Origin: a bacterium
Lineage (GTDB): Bacteria > Armatimonadota > UBA5829
Direction of reading: 5' to 3'
Assembly (NCBI GenBank): GCA_021373255.1
Contig: JAJFTD010000191.1
Span: 1-40,903 of the forward strand
DNA length: 40,903 nt
Shown: piece by piece, positions 1-10,897 of the stretch
How positions within the stretch are numbered: the stretch's first letter is position 1
How the letters are laid out: every line of letters starts with the position of its first letter
Made by a program: the position numbers and the translations under genes
Notes under the pieces: generated by a model
Told to the model about the DNA's origin: nothing
Seen by the model: only the letters and a program-made list of their open reading frames with translations
The model's database searches: none

Positions 1-1
1 C

Positions 2-250
2 ACCGTGGAGCAGGGGCTGGACGAACTTCAGATTAAAACTTTGCCCGGCAATATTCCTTCAGCAATAGAAGTTGACACTACTGACCTTGAGCCAGGCCAC
101 GCGATCAAAGTTAGTGACCTGAACCTCGGTGAAGGCGTTGAAGTTCTCAGTGATCCTGACTCCGTAGTCGTGACACTCAGACTAAGCCGTGCTCCAATAG
201 AACTTGAGGAAGAAGCACCCGCTGCTGAGGGAGAAGGAGAGTCAGCTTAA
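2..250 (+). CDS. rplY: Ribosomal protein bL25 (CTC family), C-terminal part
   Basis: This is the 3' end of a gene that begins before the window, so no start is visible. The 82 visible residues match the C-terminal beta domain of the bL25/CTC family. Typical elements are the segment LPGNIPSAIEVDTTDLEPG, the block IKVSDLNLGEGVEVLSDPD and a final strand VVVTLR, followed by an acidic Glu/Ala-rich tail ending in GEGESA. In CTC-type proteins the N-terminal domain binds 5S rRNA in the large ribosomal subunit, and this C-terminal domain is an extra beta domain. The acidic tail is common in the family. The gene ends with TAA and converges on the minus-strand gene at 377-1816. The family call is confident; the gene is incomplete only because of the window edge. 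Confidence 0.88.
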   Translation, partial: TVEQGLDELQIKTLPGNIPSAIEVDTTDLEPGHAIKVSDLNLGEGVEVLSDPDSVVVTLRLSRAPIELEEEAPAAEGEGESA

Positions 251-376
251 CTCCCATTCCTCGTAATCGGATCGAATCGAAGAATGTGATACCGCTTCTA
301 GTGGTATTGACCTACAGTGGCTAGAACTCAGAGATCAGAGAGGTGATACCACATCCTTCGATATATCCGGTAAAGA

Positions 377-1816
377 TCAGGCTGCCAGGTCGAAGTTGGT
401 ATCTACGTCCGATGCACGTGTCACTGATTCTCTGGAAAGCGCGTTGGCAATAGCGGGCGTAGCGGTAGTGGCGATAATTGCGAGGAGTCTGAGGCGCTGC
501 CTGGTTAATAGCCGGCTTTCGGAGAAGTATAGATTAAGAACGCCTATTGTGCGCTCCTGATCGACCAGTGGTAGTGAAACCGCACAGCCATCATCGGCAG
601 CGATCATTCTCCACGGCACAAACTCCACGTCCACAAATACATCATTAGCAATTTGTGGTTCACCCGATGTAAAAGCCTTAACTGTGTGGCCTGTGTGGAA
701 CCCGGGGCGTTGGCCTTCACTGAATAGCGGGAATTTAGTTCCGACAGGTGCGGGAGAATCTTCAGGACCACGGTGGGCACAAACCTCCAAGGTTGAACCA
801 CAATCATCAGCTAGATACACCGACGCAATTTTTGCACCCAACTGATCTATGTGGGTTGCGGCGAAGAGGTCCAGCAGTTCACAGACCGATCGAGCACCAA
901 CAATCGACCACGACACGTGATGCAACGCATCGAGTTCTTGGAGGCGGTCCTGGACTTCCTTTTGCATGATCGCATTTTCCATCCCAAACCCCCAAACCAA
1001 CGCAATCCATCCAAACAAGAACAGGACTTGGCTCAAGGAGGACCAGCCGTCGTACCAACCACTCGCCAACACCTTAACAGGAATTGCCAAAACACACGGC
1101 ACAAAGAAGAAGCACAGCAGGCTTGATATACGATCACCAGACATTTGGCTATGCCTGTAATGCCCGTGCAGCGCAGCAATGGTAAGTGTGAAAGCAACTG
1201 CTGCAACAATCAGGCGAATTGCATGAGAGACTAACGGGCTGTCGGGTGGATACCACAGGTCGGTGAGCGGATTATCGCGGAGAACGAGCATCAGTGAGAG
1301 CAAAGGAAATATGAGGACAGCCAACAGCGCCAGACCGGATTGTGCCACCGCCTTGGCACGGTTTCCACAATAGCACGATACATTAGCACGTGGGGATACC
1401 GCGAACAGAGCCGCCGATACAACCCAAGTAACAGTTGCCACTAACCCGCTCGCTGCAACATCGGGCCTGGCGTAAATTGCGACAACTTGCGCCACCGCAC
1501 CACCGCCCATTGAAGAAAGCGCCACAGCAGCCAGCACACTCCGAAGTTCCCAGGATAAAACAAATCGGGCAAGGAAGTATGCTGTACCAGCCAACCCAAC
1601 GATGGAGCCGATCACCATTATTGAGGCAGAAGCGACCTTAGGCAGCGATGCGGCTTCACTAGACAAGATCAGCCTGCACATGACTACACCTACGGCAAGA
1701 ACAGCCGCCCAAATCAGCAGACGGCGACACAGGGCTTCTCCTGTTGCAAGCACTGCTCGCTCCAGGAGTGACTTAGCATGCGGGTCTGCACTACGAATTC
1801 CCTGCTCTGTCGCCAA
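377..1816 (-). CDS. Polytopic membrane protein with C-terminal GAF domain
   Basis: The protein has 479 residues from the start chosen here. The first 300 or so residues hold about eight hydrophobic segments, for example WAAVLAVGVVMCRLIL and LALLAVLIFPLLSLMLVL. A GAF-like sensory domain fills roughly residues 300-460; typical features are VSWSIVGARSVCELLDLFAA near its start and the strand pair CAVSLPLVDQERTIGVLNLYF near its end. No kinase, cyclase or helix-turn-helix output domain follows, so this is a membrane sensor without a recognisable effector. The start is placed at TTG 1816 because GAGGTG lies six bases upstream. An upstream in-frame TTG at 1879 would add 21 residues but would run through a perfect inverted repeat (1830-1860). 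The signal sensed is unknown. The domain reading is firm, the role is not. Confidence 0.75.
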   Translation of the reverse strand: MATEQGIRSADPHAKSLLERAVLATGEALCRRLLIWAAVLAVGVVMCRLILSSEAASLPKVASASIMVIGSIVGLAGTAYFLARFVLSWELRSVLAAVALSSMGGGAVAQVVAIYARPDVAASGLVATVTWVVSAALFAVSPRANVSCYCGNRAKAVAQSGLALLAVLIFPLLSLMLVLRDNPLTDLWYPPDSPLVSHAIRLIVAAVAFTLTIAALHGHYRHSQMSGDRISSLLCFFFVPCVLAIPVKVLASGWYDGWSSLSQVLFLFGWIALVWGFGMENAIMQKEVQDRLQELDALHHVSWSIVGARSVCELLDLFAATHIDQLGAKIASVYLADDCGSTLEVCAHRGPEDSPAPVGTKFPLFSEGQRPGFHTGHTVKAFTSGEPQIANDVFVDVEFVPWRMIAADDGCAVSLPLVDQERTIGVLNLYFSESRLLTRQRLRLLAIIATTATPAIANALSRESVTRASDVDTNFDLAA

Positions 1817-1829
1817 ATACTTCACCTCG

Positions 1830-1860
1830 TAAGGGCGTAAAAGCCATGGCGCGCCCTTAC
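1830..1860 (-). promoter_or_regulatory. Leader hairpin next to the GAF-protein ribosome binding site
   Basis: A perfect 9-bp inverted repeat (GTAAGGGCG at 1830-1838, CGCCCTTAC at 1852-1860) ends one base from the GAGGTG Shine-Dalgarno (1823-1828) of the minus-strand GAF membrane gene. In the mRNA the stem would sit immediately 5' of the ribosome site. It might influence translation, or it might simply be a remnant of a repeat. No U tract follows, so it does not look like a terminator. Confidence 0.45.
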
Positions 1861-1947
1861 AATGGCCGGAAACCACCAATCATTATTTTTGGCTGATAAT
1901 TAGATAAGCTGCATGGGTTATTTTTAGAAATGTTTGGGGACAGGGGA

Positions 1948-1996
1948 AATGCGTCGGGCGTCAAGTGTTGTGAGCCTTGCGTCAAGGGGACGAGTG
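1948..1996 (+). repeat. Degenerate 7-bp tandem array (NNNGCGT type)
   Basis: Between the GAF membrane gene and the small lipoprotein gene the sequence can be cut into heptamers: AATGCGT, CGGGCGT, CAAGTGT, TGTGAGC, CTTGCGT, CAAGGGG, ACGAGTG. Three of the seven end in GCGT. The array at 18924-18970 has the same phase and the same GCGT ending. It has no coding content. Confidence 0.5.
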
Positions 1997-2031
1997 GGTA
2001 TGGACGAAGAGATACGTTCAGATACCTTTAA

Positions 2032-2475
2032 TCACTTTTTCTTCTGATAATAAATGTCCATGTCATCATCCACGGTTATCCAGATCCGATTGCCACGCCT
2101 GTTAACAGGTGCAGACATACCTTCATATTGGGGATGAGTAGCTAATTGGTCATGCCATTCGTTCAGATATTGTCCAGCGTGCTCAAGCCACAGATTCGGT
2201 TCGTTATAGTCCTGCTCCAACCTCCATGTTCCAGTATTCTTTGACACACGTCCACAACTCGTGACAAAGATCTGTTGGTAAGTCCCATTAGATCTCAGGG
2301 TCAGCGTTTCGTGGCCGAGATACCGTCCTCGATATGGCTCATACCTTACATAGTAACTACCCACCAGGTCGCGCTTAGTTACTGATTGGCTCGGCAAATA
2401 ACTCGGTCCGCACCCGCAACATAAACTTATGATGCTGATTGTGCCCATAATCAACCACCAATTAACTCTGGTCAT
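2032..2475 (-). CDS. Small predicted lipoprotein, unknown function
   Basis: The protein has 147 residues starting at ATG 2475, chosen because GGAG lies seven bases upstream. A longer in-frame start at 2529 lacks such a site and would put 18 non-hydrophobic residues ahead of the signal. The N-terminus is a lipoprotein-like signal: MTRVNWWLIMGTISIISLCC, with cysteines at 18, 19 and 21 as candidate lipidation sites. The mature part has a beta-rich look with the segment SYYVRYEPYRGRYLGHETL and a motif NGTYQQ...NTGTWRLE, reminiscent of small lipocalin-like domains that score a growing polymer or signal, but I cannot name a family. The gene follows the ankyrin gene on the same strand, separated by a strong hairpin, so it is probably transcribed separately. 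Confidence 0.6.
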   Translation of the reverse strand: MTRVNWWLIMGTISIISLCCGCGPSYLPSQSVTKRDLVGSYYVRYEPYRGRYLGHETLTLRSNGTYQQIFVTSCGRVSKNTGTWRLEQDYNEPNLWLEHAGQYLNEWHDQLATHPQYEGMSAPVNRRGNRIWITVDDDMDIYYQKKK

Positions 2476-2530
2476 ATGCTTTCTCCAGATTCCATGCTGT
2501 CTCATATCACACCAGAGACTTTCTATCACG

Positions 2531-2573
2531 AAAACAGGTACTGCTTACGCATTTCGTAGGCAGTACCTGTTTT
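2531..2573. terminator. Bidirectional hairpin terminator
   Basis: A 14-bp perfect inverted repeat (AAAACAGGTACTGC at 2531-2544 and its complement at 2560-2573) continues inward through a T-G wobble and four more pairs to a 5-base loop. Each strand ends the stem in UUUU. It lies just downstream of the ankyrin gene (2596-3594, minus) and is the likely terminator of that gene. Confidence 0.75.
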
Positions 2574-2595
2574 CAGAATAAAAAGCTGGCTTATT

Positions 2596-3594
2596 TTATT
2601 CTTTCGCACCATGGCGAAGAAGAATTCTGCGAACGCCGTACCAATCATACTTACCTAAATCATCTGATTGTGGATGAGATGCCAAATGATCTCTTTTGCC
2701 ATTACTGGCTGCCTGAAGAATGGACACACCGGCTTTTGTACGCACATCTGCCTTTGCACCCTTTGAGATCAACAGCTTTACAACATCCACTACTCCCGAG
2801 TATGCAGCCAGGAATAGAGGGGTTCTGCCTTCGTTATCAGCAATATTCACCTTTGCCTTGTTATCTATCAGGAGCTTCACTTCTAATAGATCCCCCCGGC
2901 CCGCAGCGAGGTGCAGAGCAGTCTGGCCGTCTTTCTTTTGGCTGTTTATAACCGCCTTGTGATTAACCATTACCTTTGCCGCTTCGTATTTCCCCTGGCT
3001 GATTGCAATGCGCAGAGGTTCGCTGTTGTCATAGTTAACATCAGCCCCTTTGGAGATCAAAAGCTCGATCATATCCGGTTGGCCGTGGTAAGCAGCTGTG
3101 CATATCGGTGTCCATCCATCCGTTCGCACAGCGTTTACATCCGCTCCGTGGTCAATCAGCAACCTGATTATATCTTTGTTCTCATTCCTTAGCGCTAGAT
3201 GCAGAGGATACCATCCCCAACCGCTGAAACCACCATCGCGAGAATGCTCTTTAACATTCACATTTGCACCATTATCGAGGAGCAGTTTCGTGGTGCCATA
3301 ATGATCATGCAAAACCGCAAAATGCAGTGCTGTTCGGCCGTCCTCATCTATAGCATTTACGTCCTGACCATCCTTGATCAACTCCGCAACCTGTTCGGGG
3401 TTATCAACAACAGCCCAGGGGAGATGAGTAGCCCTATAAGCCTTGCGATCTGCCTCAACCGAAGATGCGGTAATGGGAGTATCCAGGCTTACCTCATCAC
3501 AAAAAACCGGGCATGACATAACGAGCGCCATTACCGAGAAGCCTAGCGTAATCCATGTAGCTTTTGACGTTACACGTAACACACATTTTTGCAT
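2596..3594 (-). CDS. Secreted ankyrin-repeat protein
   Basis: The protein has 332 residues. A signal peptide occupies about residues 1-32 (basic MQKCVLRVTSK, then a hydrophobic stretch through VMALVMSCPVFC). From about residue 55 to 310 there are seven or so ankyrin repeats with the usual features: DGRTALHFAVLHDHYGTTKL, LLDNGANVN, DGWTPICTAAYHGQPDMIEL, GRTPLFLAAYSGVVDVVKLL. Ankyrin stacks bind other proteins and have no enzymatic activity of their own, so here the repeat stack would act outside the cytoplasm. ATG 3594 is preceded by GGAGG at eight bases. Nearby genes give no partner, although some secreted ankyrin proteins in bacteria pair with catalases or effectors. The function is unknown beyond the fold. 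Confidence 0.85.
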   Translation of the reverse strand: MQKCVLRVTSKATWITLGFSVMALVMSCPVFCDEVSLDTPITASSVEADRKAYRATHLPWAVVDNPEQVAELIKDGQDVNAIDEDGRTALHFAVLHDHYGTTKLLLDNGANVNVKEHSRDGGFSGWGWYPLHLALRNENKDIIRLLIDHGADVNAVRTDGWTPICTAAYHGQPDMIELLISKGADVNYDNSEPLRIAISQGKYEAAKVMVNHKAVINSQKKDGQTALHLAAGRGDLLEVKLLIDNKAKVNIADNEGRTPLFLAAYSGVVDVVKLLISKGAKADVRTKAGVSILQAASNGKRDHLASHPQSDDLGKYDWYGVRRILLRHGAKE

Positions 3595-3710
3595 TCTGTT
3601 ATCCTCCAGCGCACAAAGCAGGTTGATGATTTACTCTTCTCTTAATGCAACCGACACTCCTTCGTACATATTGGAACAACTATAGGTTGTATTGGGCGGA
3701 GTTAGGGATT

Positions 3711-5282
3711 TTAGGGTGTAGAGAACGGGGTCACACGTTGATATATCTGGAAGAGCGTGTAATTATAGACTACCTTGTAATTTCGCTCGATGTAAGCTAC
3801 GAGAATTTTTGGCTGATGGTTAGGCTCGATGGTGAAATAGCCGTTATCAAAATCCCACTCATGCGATCTCACGAAATACCGGACATGATTATGCTCTATG
3901 TCCTTTATTATCGTCCGTTGGACTTTGGGAGTATCGGTCAAGCAGGGGTGAGGTTCGTAATAGCGAGTACCGGGGTCACGTCCGGCGATGAAGTAGATAA
4001 TCGGAGCGCCGCATAGAATCCTCTCTGAGGGAGACGTGATTTCTCTGACCTTTGCACAGGTCACAGCTAGAACCTCAGCGTGACCACTTGCAGCACATAC
4101 CCCACCTGTCCCGGCGATGGCACTGGTTGCGTATGAACGATGAGCCCAGACTGTGTATATCGCAAACGGCGCATAAGCAACCAACGATATGGTAAGTAAA
4201 ACTGCCGAGGCTAACCGCAAGCCTCGGCTCGGCCACGAAGAACATGCCGCAAACGCCACCAAGCTCATTGCTACACTGGCCCCAATGCGAGCACCTGACG
4301 GCCGAACTCCCACGAGAAGAAACAACACAGTGGCGATACAGAATAAGGCTACTTGAGGCAGAGCCTCGCGATCATAGCCACTTCGGACCAGCCTCCGGAC
4401 TGACAGCAGGGTCAGGATTATAAGTGCCGCAGGCAGGATGTAGAAGGCAGTAAGTTGGTATAACGCCGAGATTAACACAGGAGCACTATACTGACCGATC
4501 ACTAACACTTCGTTCCATGGCATAGGGTATGGCATTGGACGCGAGTGTGGGAATACGAAAAGCGAGAAATAGAGAGTGTCCTTGATCATCGGCGCAAGCG
4601 CGTTATGAGCAGCGAAATATGCTATAGCCGACCCAACAGTCAGGATCATAGGAATAAGTGGCTTCGCCAACAAAGGCAGTGGTTTCTCGCGGAAGCTGAC
4701 AGCAGTCCAGTAGATAACGAGCAGCGTAGCAGATGTGAGATACAACCCCGCATCTTGCCTGATGAGGATAGTGATACCAAGGAAAAGGCCGCATATATAC
4801 AACCAGCACGACTTAGGGTTCTCAATAACCCCGATCAGCGAGTAAATGGCAGCCAGACCAGGGGTAACCCAGCAGCCCAGCATTCCAATAGGCATATAAA
4901 CCAGATAGCAGGCAGCAGCCGCGACTCCAAAGAGATTATTGCGGCAGGTTCGGCGCAGGATTCCATATAAAAACATAGCCTGCACGCCATTGAGCAGCAG
5001 CCCCATGAGTCTGATTGATATCAGCTTGCCACCAAAGATTGCAAGCCCCAGAGCATTCACATAATAGCTGCCGGGAGAGTAGATGGTCCAGAAATCCCTA
5101 TACGGAACCTCTCCCTGGAGAACAAGTCGCGCACCCTCAGCGGCTACTCCGTCATCATAAGACGTGAAGCCGCGATCATATAAAAGAAACCCCACACGCA
5201 GCGCCAGGGCTACAAATACGAGTAATGGAACCCAGGAAGGAAGCGTCAGTTGCTGTGCAGAGATGTTTGGTTTTGCCTTCAT
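3711..5282 (-). CDS. GT-C-type membrane glycosyltransferase (PMT/GT39-like)
   Basis: This is a polytopic protein of 523 residues with about ten hydrophobic segments and a soluble C-terminal part. The first extracytoplasmic loop carries the signature of dolichyl-phosphate-mannose or undecaprenyl-linked sugar transferases: YDDGVAAEGARLVLQGEVPY followed by RDFWTIYSPGSYYVNALGLA. The acidic pair DD is the expected catalytic or metal region. Such enzymes move a sugar from a polyprenyl carrier to a protein or glycan outside the membrane. The acceptor is unknown. The start is uncertain: ATG 5282 is used here, and an in-frame TTG at 5309 with AGGA just upstream would add nine residues. No other glycosylation genes adjoin it. 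Confidence 0.75.
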   Translation of the reverse strand: MKAKPNISAQQLTLPSWVPLLVFVALALRVGFLLYDRGFTSYDDGVAAEGARLVLQGEVPYRDFWTIYSPGSYYVNALGLAIFGGKLISIRLMGLLLNGVQAMFLYGILRRTCRNNLFGVAAAACYLVYMPIGMLGCWVTPGLAAIYSLIGVIENPKSCWLYICGLFLGITILIRQDAGLYLTSATLLVIYWTAVSFREKPLPLLAKPLIPMILTVGSAIAYFAAHNALAPMIKDTLYFSLFVFPHSRPMPYPMPWNEVLVIGQYSAPVLISALYQLTAFYILPAALIILTLLSVRRLVRSGYDREALPQVALFCIATVLFLLVGVRPSGARIGASVAMSLVAFAACSSWPSRGLRLASAVLLTISLVAYAPFAIYTVWAHRSYATSAIAGTGGVCAASGHAEVLAVTCAKVREITSPSERILCGAPIIYFIAGRDPGTRYYEPHPCLTDTPKVQRTIIKDIEHNHVRYFVRSHEWDFDNGYFTIEPNHQPKILVAYIERNYKVVYNYTLFQIYQRVTPFSTP

Positions 5283-5485
5283 ACTTTTATTCTTAGCTAT
5301 TGGGAGCAATTATCCTATAGATTACCTGATCTTCTTGCTTCAATGTTCTGAGATTTGAGGAGCGCGGACTACTGTGGCAACGATGCTAATTGATCACCCG
5401 CTCCGGAAATCCCGGAACCGCCGAGTGTACAGTCTATGGGTTTGTAGGCGATAAGCCAACTCCCTCGTCTCTTCGCAGCTACATG

Positions 5486-5571
5486 AGTGTGTTTCGGGAC
5501 TTCCGGCGCGGAGCCATGCGTAAACACACTAACCGCGCAGGGTTGCCGCGCCTCAAGTCCCGAAACACACT
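5486..5571. repeat. 86-bp element with 17-bp terminal inverted repeats
   Basis: The left end (5486-5502) and the right end (5555-5571) are perfect complements over 17 bp, with core GTTTCGGGACTT against AAGTCCCGAAAC. After a short mismatch the pairing resumes inward with GGCGCGG against CCGCGCC. The inner part holds another AGTGTGTTT-like sequence. It lies ten bases from the end of the large lipoprotein gene (5581-7713, minus) and could act as its terminator. It also has the shape of a small REP- or MITE-like element. No target duplication was identified. Confidence 0.6.
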
Positions 5572-5580
5572 ATATTACAA

Positions 5581-7713
5581 TCATTTCGTCAATATGTGAT
5601 ATAGTAGCATCCTTTGAATATCCTCTGTGGCTTGAGCTTCATTATGGAATGTGGTGTAGTGCACTTTTCCCTTTCCGTAAGAAAATGTCACACTAAGTGG
5701 TAATTCACCAAGGCTCCGGGAATTTGACCCTAATCTTGAGCCCGTTGAAGAATGCCAATGAATACCAGTTGACTTGGATGTTTCTGGTAGACCTAATACT
5801 GATCCATATATATCAACATTGACATCAGCGGCTACTGACCTTATGGGAACCCATCCGCTTAGATCATAGACTATACCAAGAGAGTTCTTTCCAAGATACT
5901 GGGCAAGAGATGAATTCACCACTCTCCCAGACACAGTCTGCTCATTGCCTATCTTTGCATCTTCAAAGAATGTCAGCATATCTGGGAATGCGTCTCTGAC
6001 AATCTCGTAAGCCCAATCTGAACAGTAAAGAATGCCACCTAGATTAACAAAATTTCTGAGTCGGCTAGCACCTTCACTAGTCATCGGGCTAATATCGTAA
6101 GAACAGTTTACACACACAATATCATACCCCGCTAAGCCAGACCAGTTCAAGATATCGTTCATATTAACGGTATCATAAGAAACGCCGACACGAACGAGCA
6201 GACTTCCTATATCATCATAACAAGCAGGTGTAACAGCAACTTGGCGGCTAGATACCTCATCAGAAGCTGAGATCGTACGCGAGGCACCAGCAGTTAGGCT
6301 AAAGCTAGACAGCGACGTTGGTTTCAGAACTGTTCCATTCGAAACTATCAGATCAAACGTCCCGCTAGGGAAACTCGTAGGTTGGCCAGGTTTAGTCTCA
6401 ATAAGAACTAATTTTCCTTGAGCTGTTTCAATTCCCCAGATATATTGTTTACCATTCTTGCTGATAAACTGCAAAGCATCTTTTACTTCAGTAATCAACG
6501 TACCTAAGCCTGACCAAATCCCATTTAGTCCATCACCTATAAGGTTGGCACCTTGACTCTCATACGTACCGATTATAACATCTTTGCCCGCCCCCACCAC
6601 ATCTTGGTTAAATGGACTATTTGGATTTGCAGTCAAATAAGCTGTCACTACATTATTGTACATGTAATAGGCATCGTCTCCAAAATCATTCCTTATCTCC
6701 TGAAGCGATGAATAACTACCAATCGGGTTCTGGGCTAACCAAGCGTTTACCTCTGGAACATCTTCACCTGCAAATACACGGTTTTTCAACTCAATACTCT
6801 CGTCAGCGCCCTTGCTAAATCGACTAGCGTTAGCGCCGAAATCCAGCCAGCCAAATAGGCCCCGCGAACCCGCTTGGTCATTATATTCAGAAACAGCCAT
6901 TAAGACATTTGCTAAAGCTCTACTGGCTTGCAGAGTTGCAGACAAATCCATATCAGCTTGCGCAGCCCTAGTTAGCTCCTCTATGCGGCGCGATCCTTCT
7001 TGAATGTTCACTGTTGATACTCTCATCGCAGATAAAGCTGTCCGCAGAGCTGAGGCTGCTTGGAAAGCCTGTTCAGAGTATTCCTGGAATGTAGCATCGC
7101 CCAGATCATTTGTATTTGGAATTAGATACCAAGTATACTGCGGTATTTCTGCTGATAAAACACTTGCTGACAACGCTTCGTATCCACTCTTTGTGATAGA
7201 AACCCATTGAACACCACTGCTCACACCTGTTGCCACAATACTACCATCAGATTCACTGGTGTATTGCCTATCAGCAATCTCAACTGCTGCTTCAGCAATA
7301 GGTTCACCAGTGAGCACATTAATCACACGGCCTTGGATAGTGACAGGCGTATCCTTGTGTAGCACAATGGACTTGTTAGTAGAACTATTTAGCGGTACCA
7401 TGACCGCAGCAGTTCTAGTATCTTGTCCATCGGAAGTTTCTAATGTCACTTGTCCGGAACCAACTCCCTTCAGAGTATAGGATCCATCCGACCCAGTCTT
7501 AACAGCCATACCAGTGCTCAACACACTCACCTGTGCATTGGCAATCCCTCGCCCGCTTCTTCCGTCTATTATTAGTCCAGTTATATCTCCCGTACCAGTT
7601 GAACCAACTCCATGATGTCCTCCGCCACCACCGCATCCAGCAAAGAACATCATGCAGAATGCAGCAACCAGCACTAATATAACAGCTTTGCTTTTTATAA
7701 CCTTTATTAACAC
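5581..7713 (-). CDS. Large lipoprotein with two carboxypeptidase-regulatory-like domains
   Basis: The protein has 710 residues. The start is GTG 7713 with AGGAGG eight bases upstream. A lipoprotein signal covers the first 27 residues, with a lipobox ending FFAGC and then a run of glycines. Two beta-sandwich domains of the carboxypeptidase regulatory type follow at about residues 42-115 (ITGLIIDGRSGRGIANAQVS) and 126-198 (IQGRVINVLTGEPIAEAAVE). A central helical part of about 220 residues is not recognised. The C-terminal 220 residues contain an alpha/beta segment (GYDIVCVNCSYD, FVNLGGILYCSDWAYE, GKGKVHYTTFHNEA) resembling glutamine-amidotransferase-like or ThuA-like folds used in surface proteins. 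It is probably anchored outside the cytoplasmic membrane. The gene reads AT-richer than the clpC region beside it. Confidence 0.75.
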   Translation of the reverse strand: MLIKVIKSKAVILVLVAAFCMMFFAGCGGGGGHHGVGSTGTGDITGLIIDGRSGRGIANAQVSVLSTGMAVKTGSDGSYTLKGVGSGQVTLETSDGQDTRTAAVMVPLNSSTNKSIVLHKDTPVTIQGRVINVLTGEPIAEAAVEIADRQYTSESDGSIVATGVSSGVQWVSITKSGYEALSASVLSAEIPQYTWYLIPNTNDLGDATFQEYSEQAFQAASALRTALSAMRVSTVNIQEGSRRIEELTRAAQADMDLSATLQASRALANVLMAVSEYNDQAGSRGLFGWLDFGANASRFSKGADESIELKNRVFAGEDVPEVNAWLAQNPIGSYSSLQEIRNDFGDDAYYMYNNVVTAYLTANPNSPFNQDVVGAGKDVIIGTYESQGANLIGDGLNGIWSGLGTLITEVKDALQFISKNGKQYIWGIETAQGKLVLIETKPGQPTSFPSGTFDLIVSNGTVLKPTSLSSFSLTAGASRTISASDEVSSRQVAVTPACYDDIGSLLVRVGVSYDTVNMNDILNWSGLAGYDIVCVNCSYDISPMTSEGASRLRNFVNLGGILYCSDWAYEIVRDAFPDMLTFFEDAKIGNEQTVSGRVVNSSLAQYLGKNSLGIVYDLSGWVPIRSVAADVNVDIYGSVLGLPETSKSTGIHWHSSTGSRLGSNSRSLGELPLSVTFSYGKGKVHYTTFHNEAQATEDIQRMLLYHILTK

Positions 7714-8174
7714 CGCATCTTCCTCCTCACATAATGATCTTATATTGCCCTGCCTAATCTTGACTCCACATCATACAGATATTAGTGATAATGCATATTT
7801 AAGACCAGCCTGTACAATATCTAAACATGCGGATCTTTTAAGCATGCCGCAATAGCCATCATATGCCAACCCTCACCTTACATCGCCAGTTCTCTTATTC
7901 GGTTTACTCCCTTTAACTTGATACTGTATAGGGTTGTTTAGCAAGCCAATAACTCCACAATGTATCCCTTACTAACAACAGTTGGTATCTTTTCACATTG
8001 TATTCAGTTATTCAAGACCATACTTTGAGTGCATCATAAAGTCTGCCTGATGTTATCACCTGTAATATAACCATCTACGAACAATCTGTCAACTATAGTC
8101 ACGAGAGTATGCATTGTTTTTGTAAGGTTTGATGGTTGTTTAGAGTGGTGTGGTCAGAAGAGGGTCTGATGTAC
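7714..8174. other. AT-rich intergenic region without a recognised gene
   Basis: About 460 bases lie between the start of the large lipoprotein gene and the clpC terminator. I see no coding region with a ribosome site, no tRNA and no clear palindrome. The 7714-7740 part holds the Shine-Dalgarno of the lipoprotein gene, so its promoter should lie close by, but no convincing -35/-10 pair was found. Confidence 0.5.
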
Positions 8175-8210
8175 AAAAAACACCCCGCACCGAAGCGCAG
8201 GGTGTTTTGG
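8175..8210 (-). terminator. Rho-independent terminator of clpC
   Basis: Read on the minus strand, the stem AACACCCTGCGC pairs with GCGGGGTGTT around a UUCGGU-type loop and is followed by a T run. It lies 22 bases after the clpC stop, so transcription of the mcsA-mcsB-clpC group should end here. Confidence 0.85.
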
Positions 8211-8231
8211 GTTTGTTGTTATTCAGTCGTT

Positions 8232-10703
<2,472 letters not shown>

Positions 10704-10897
10704 TTATCGTTTTCCCCCCTTTGCTTATAGGCTTGCCAAAGGATCTTTCATGCCACCACTATCGGCAGCGAATTTTATGCAACATTCCGAACCGCATCAG
10801 CGGCTCATCCTGGTATTATTATCAGTACTTCTTAGACGCCACTTCAGGCCGTCTCGTTCGGAAATATCAAAAACAAGCCCGAATTCTTATACCCGAG

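Noticed and set aside
251-376. Terminator of bL25
   Set aside because: An ATACCGC/GTGGTAT hairpin can form but has only seven pairs with a wobble and no T run, so it is too weak to call.
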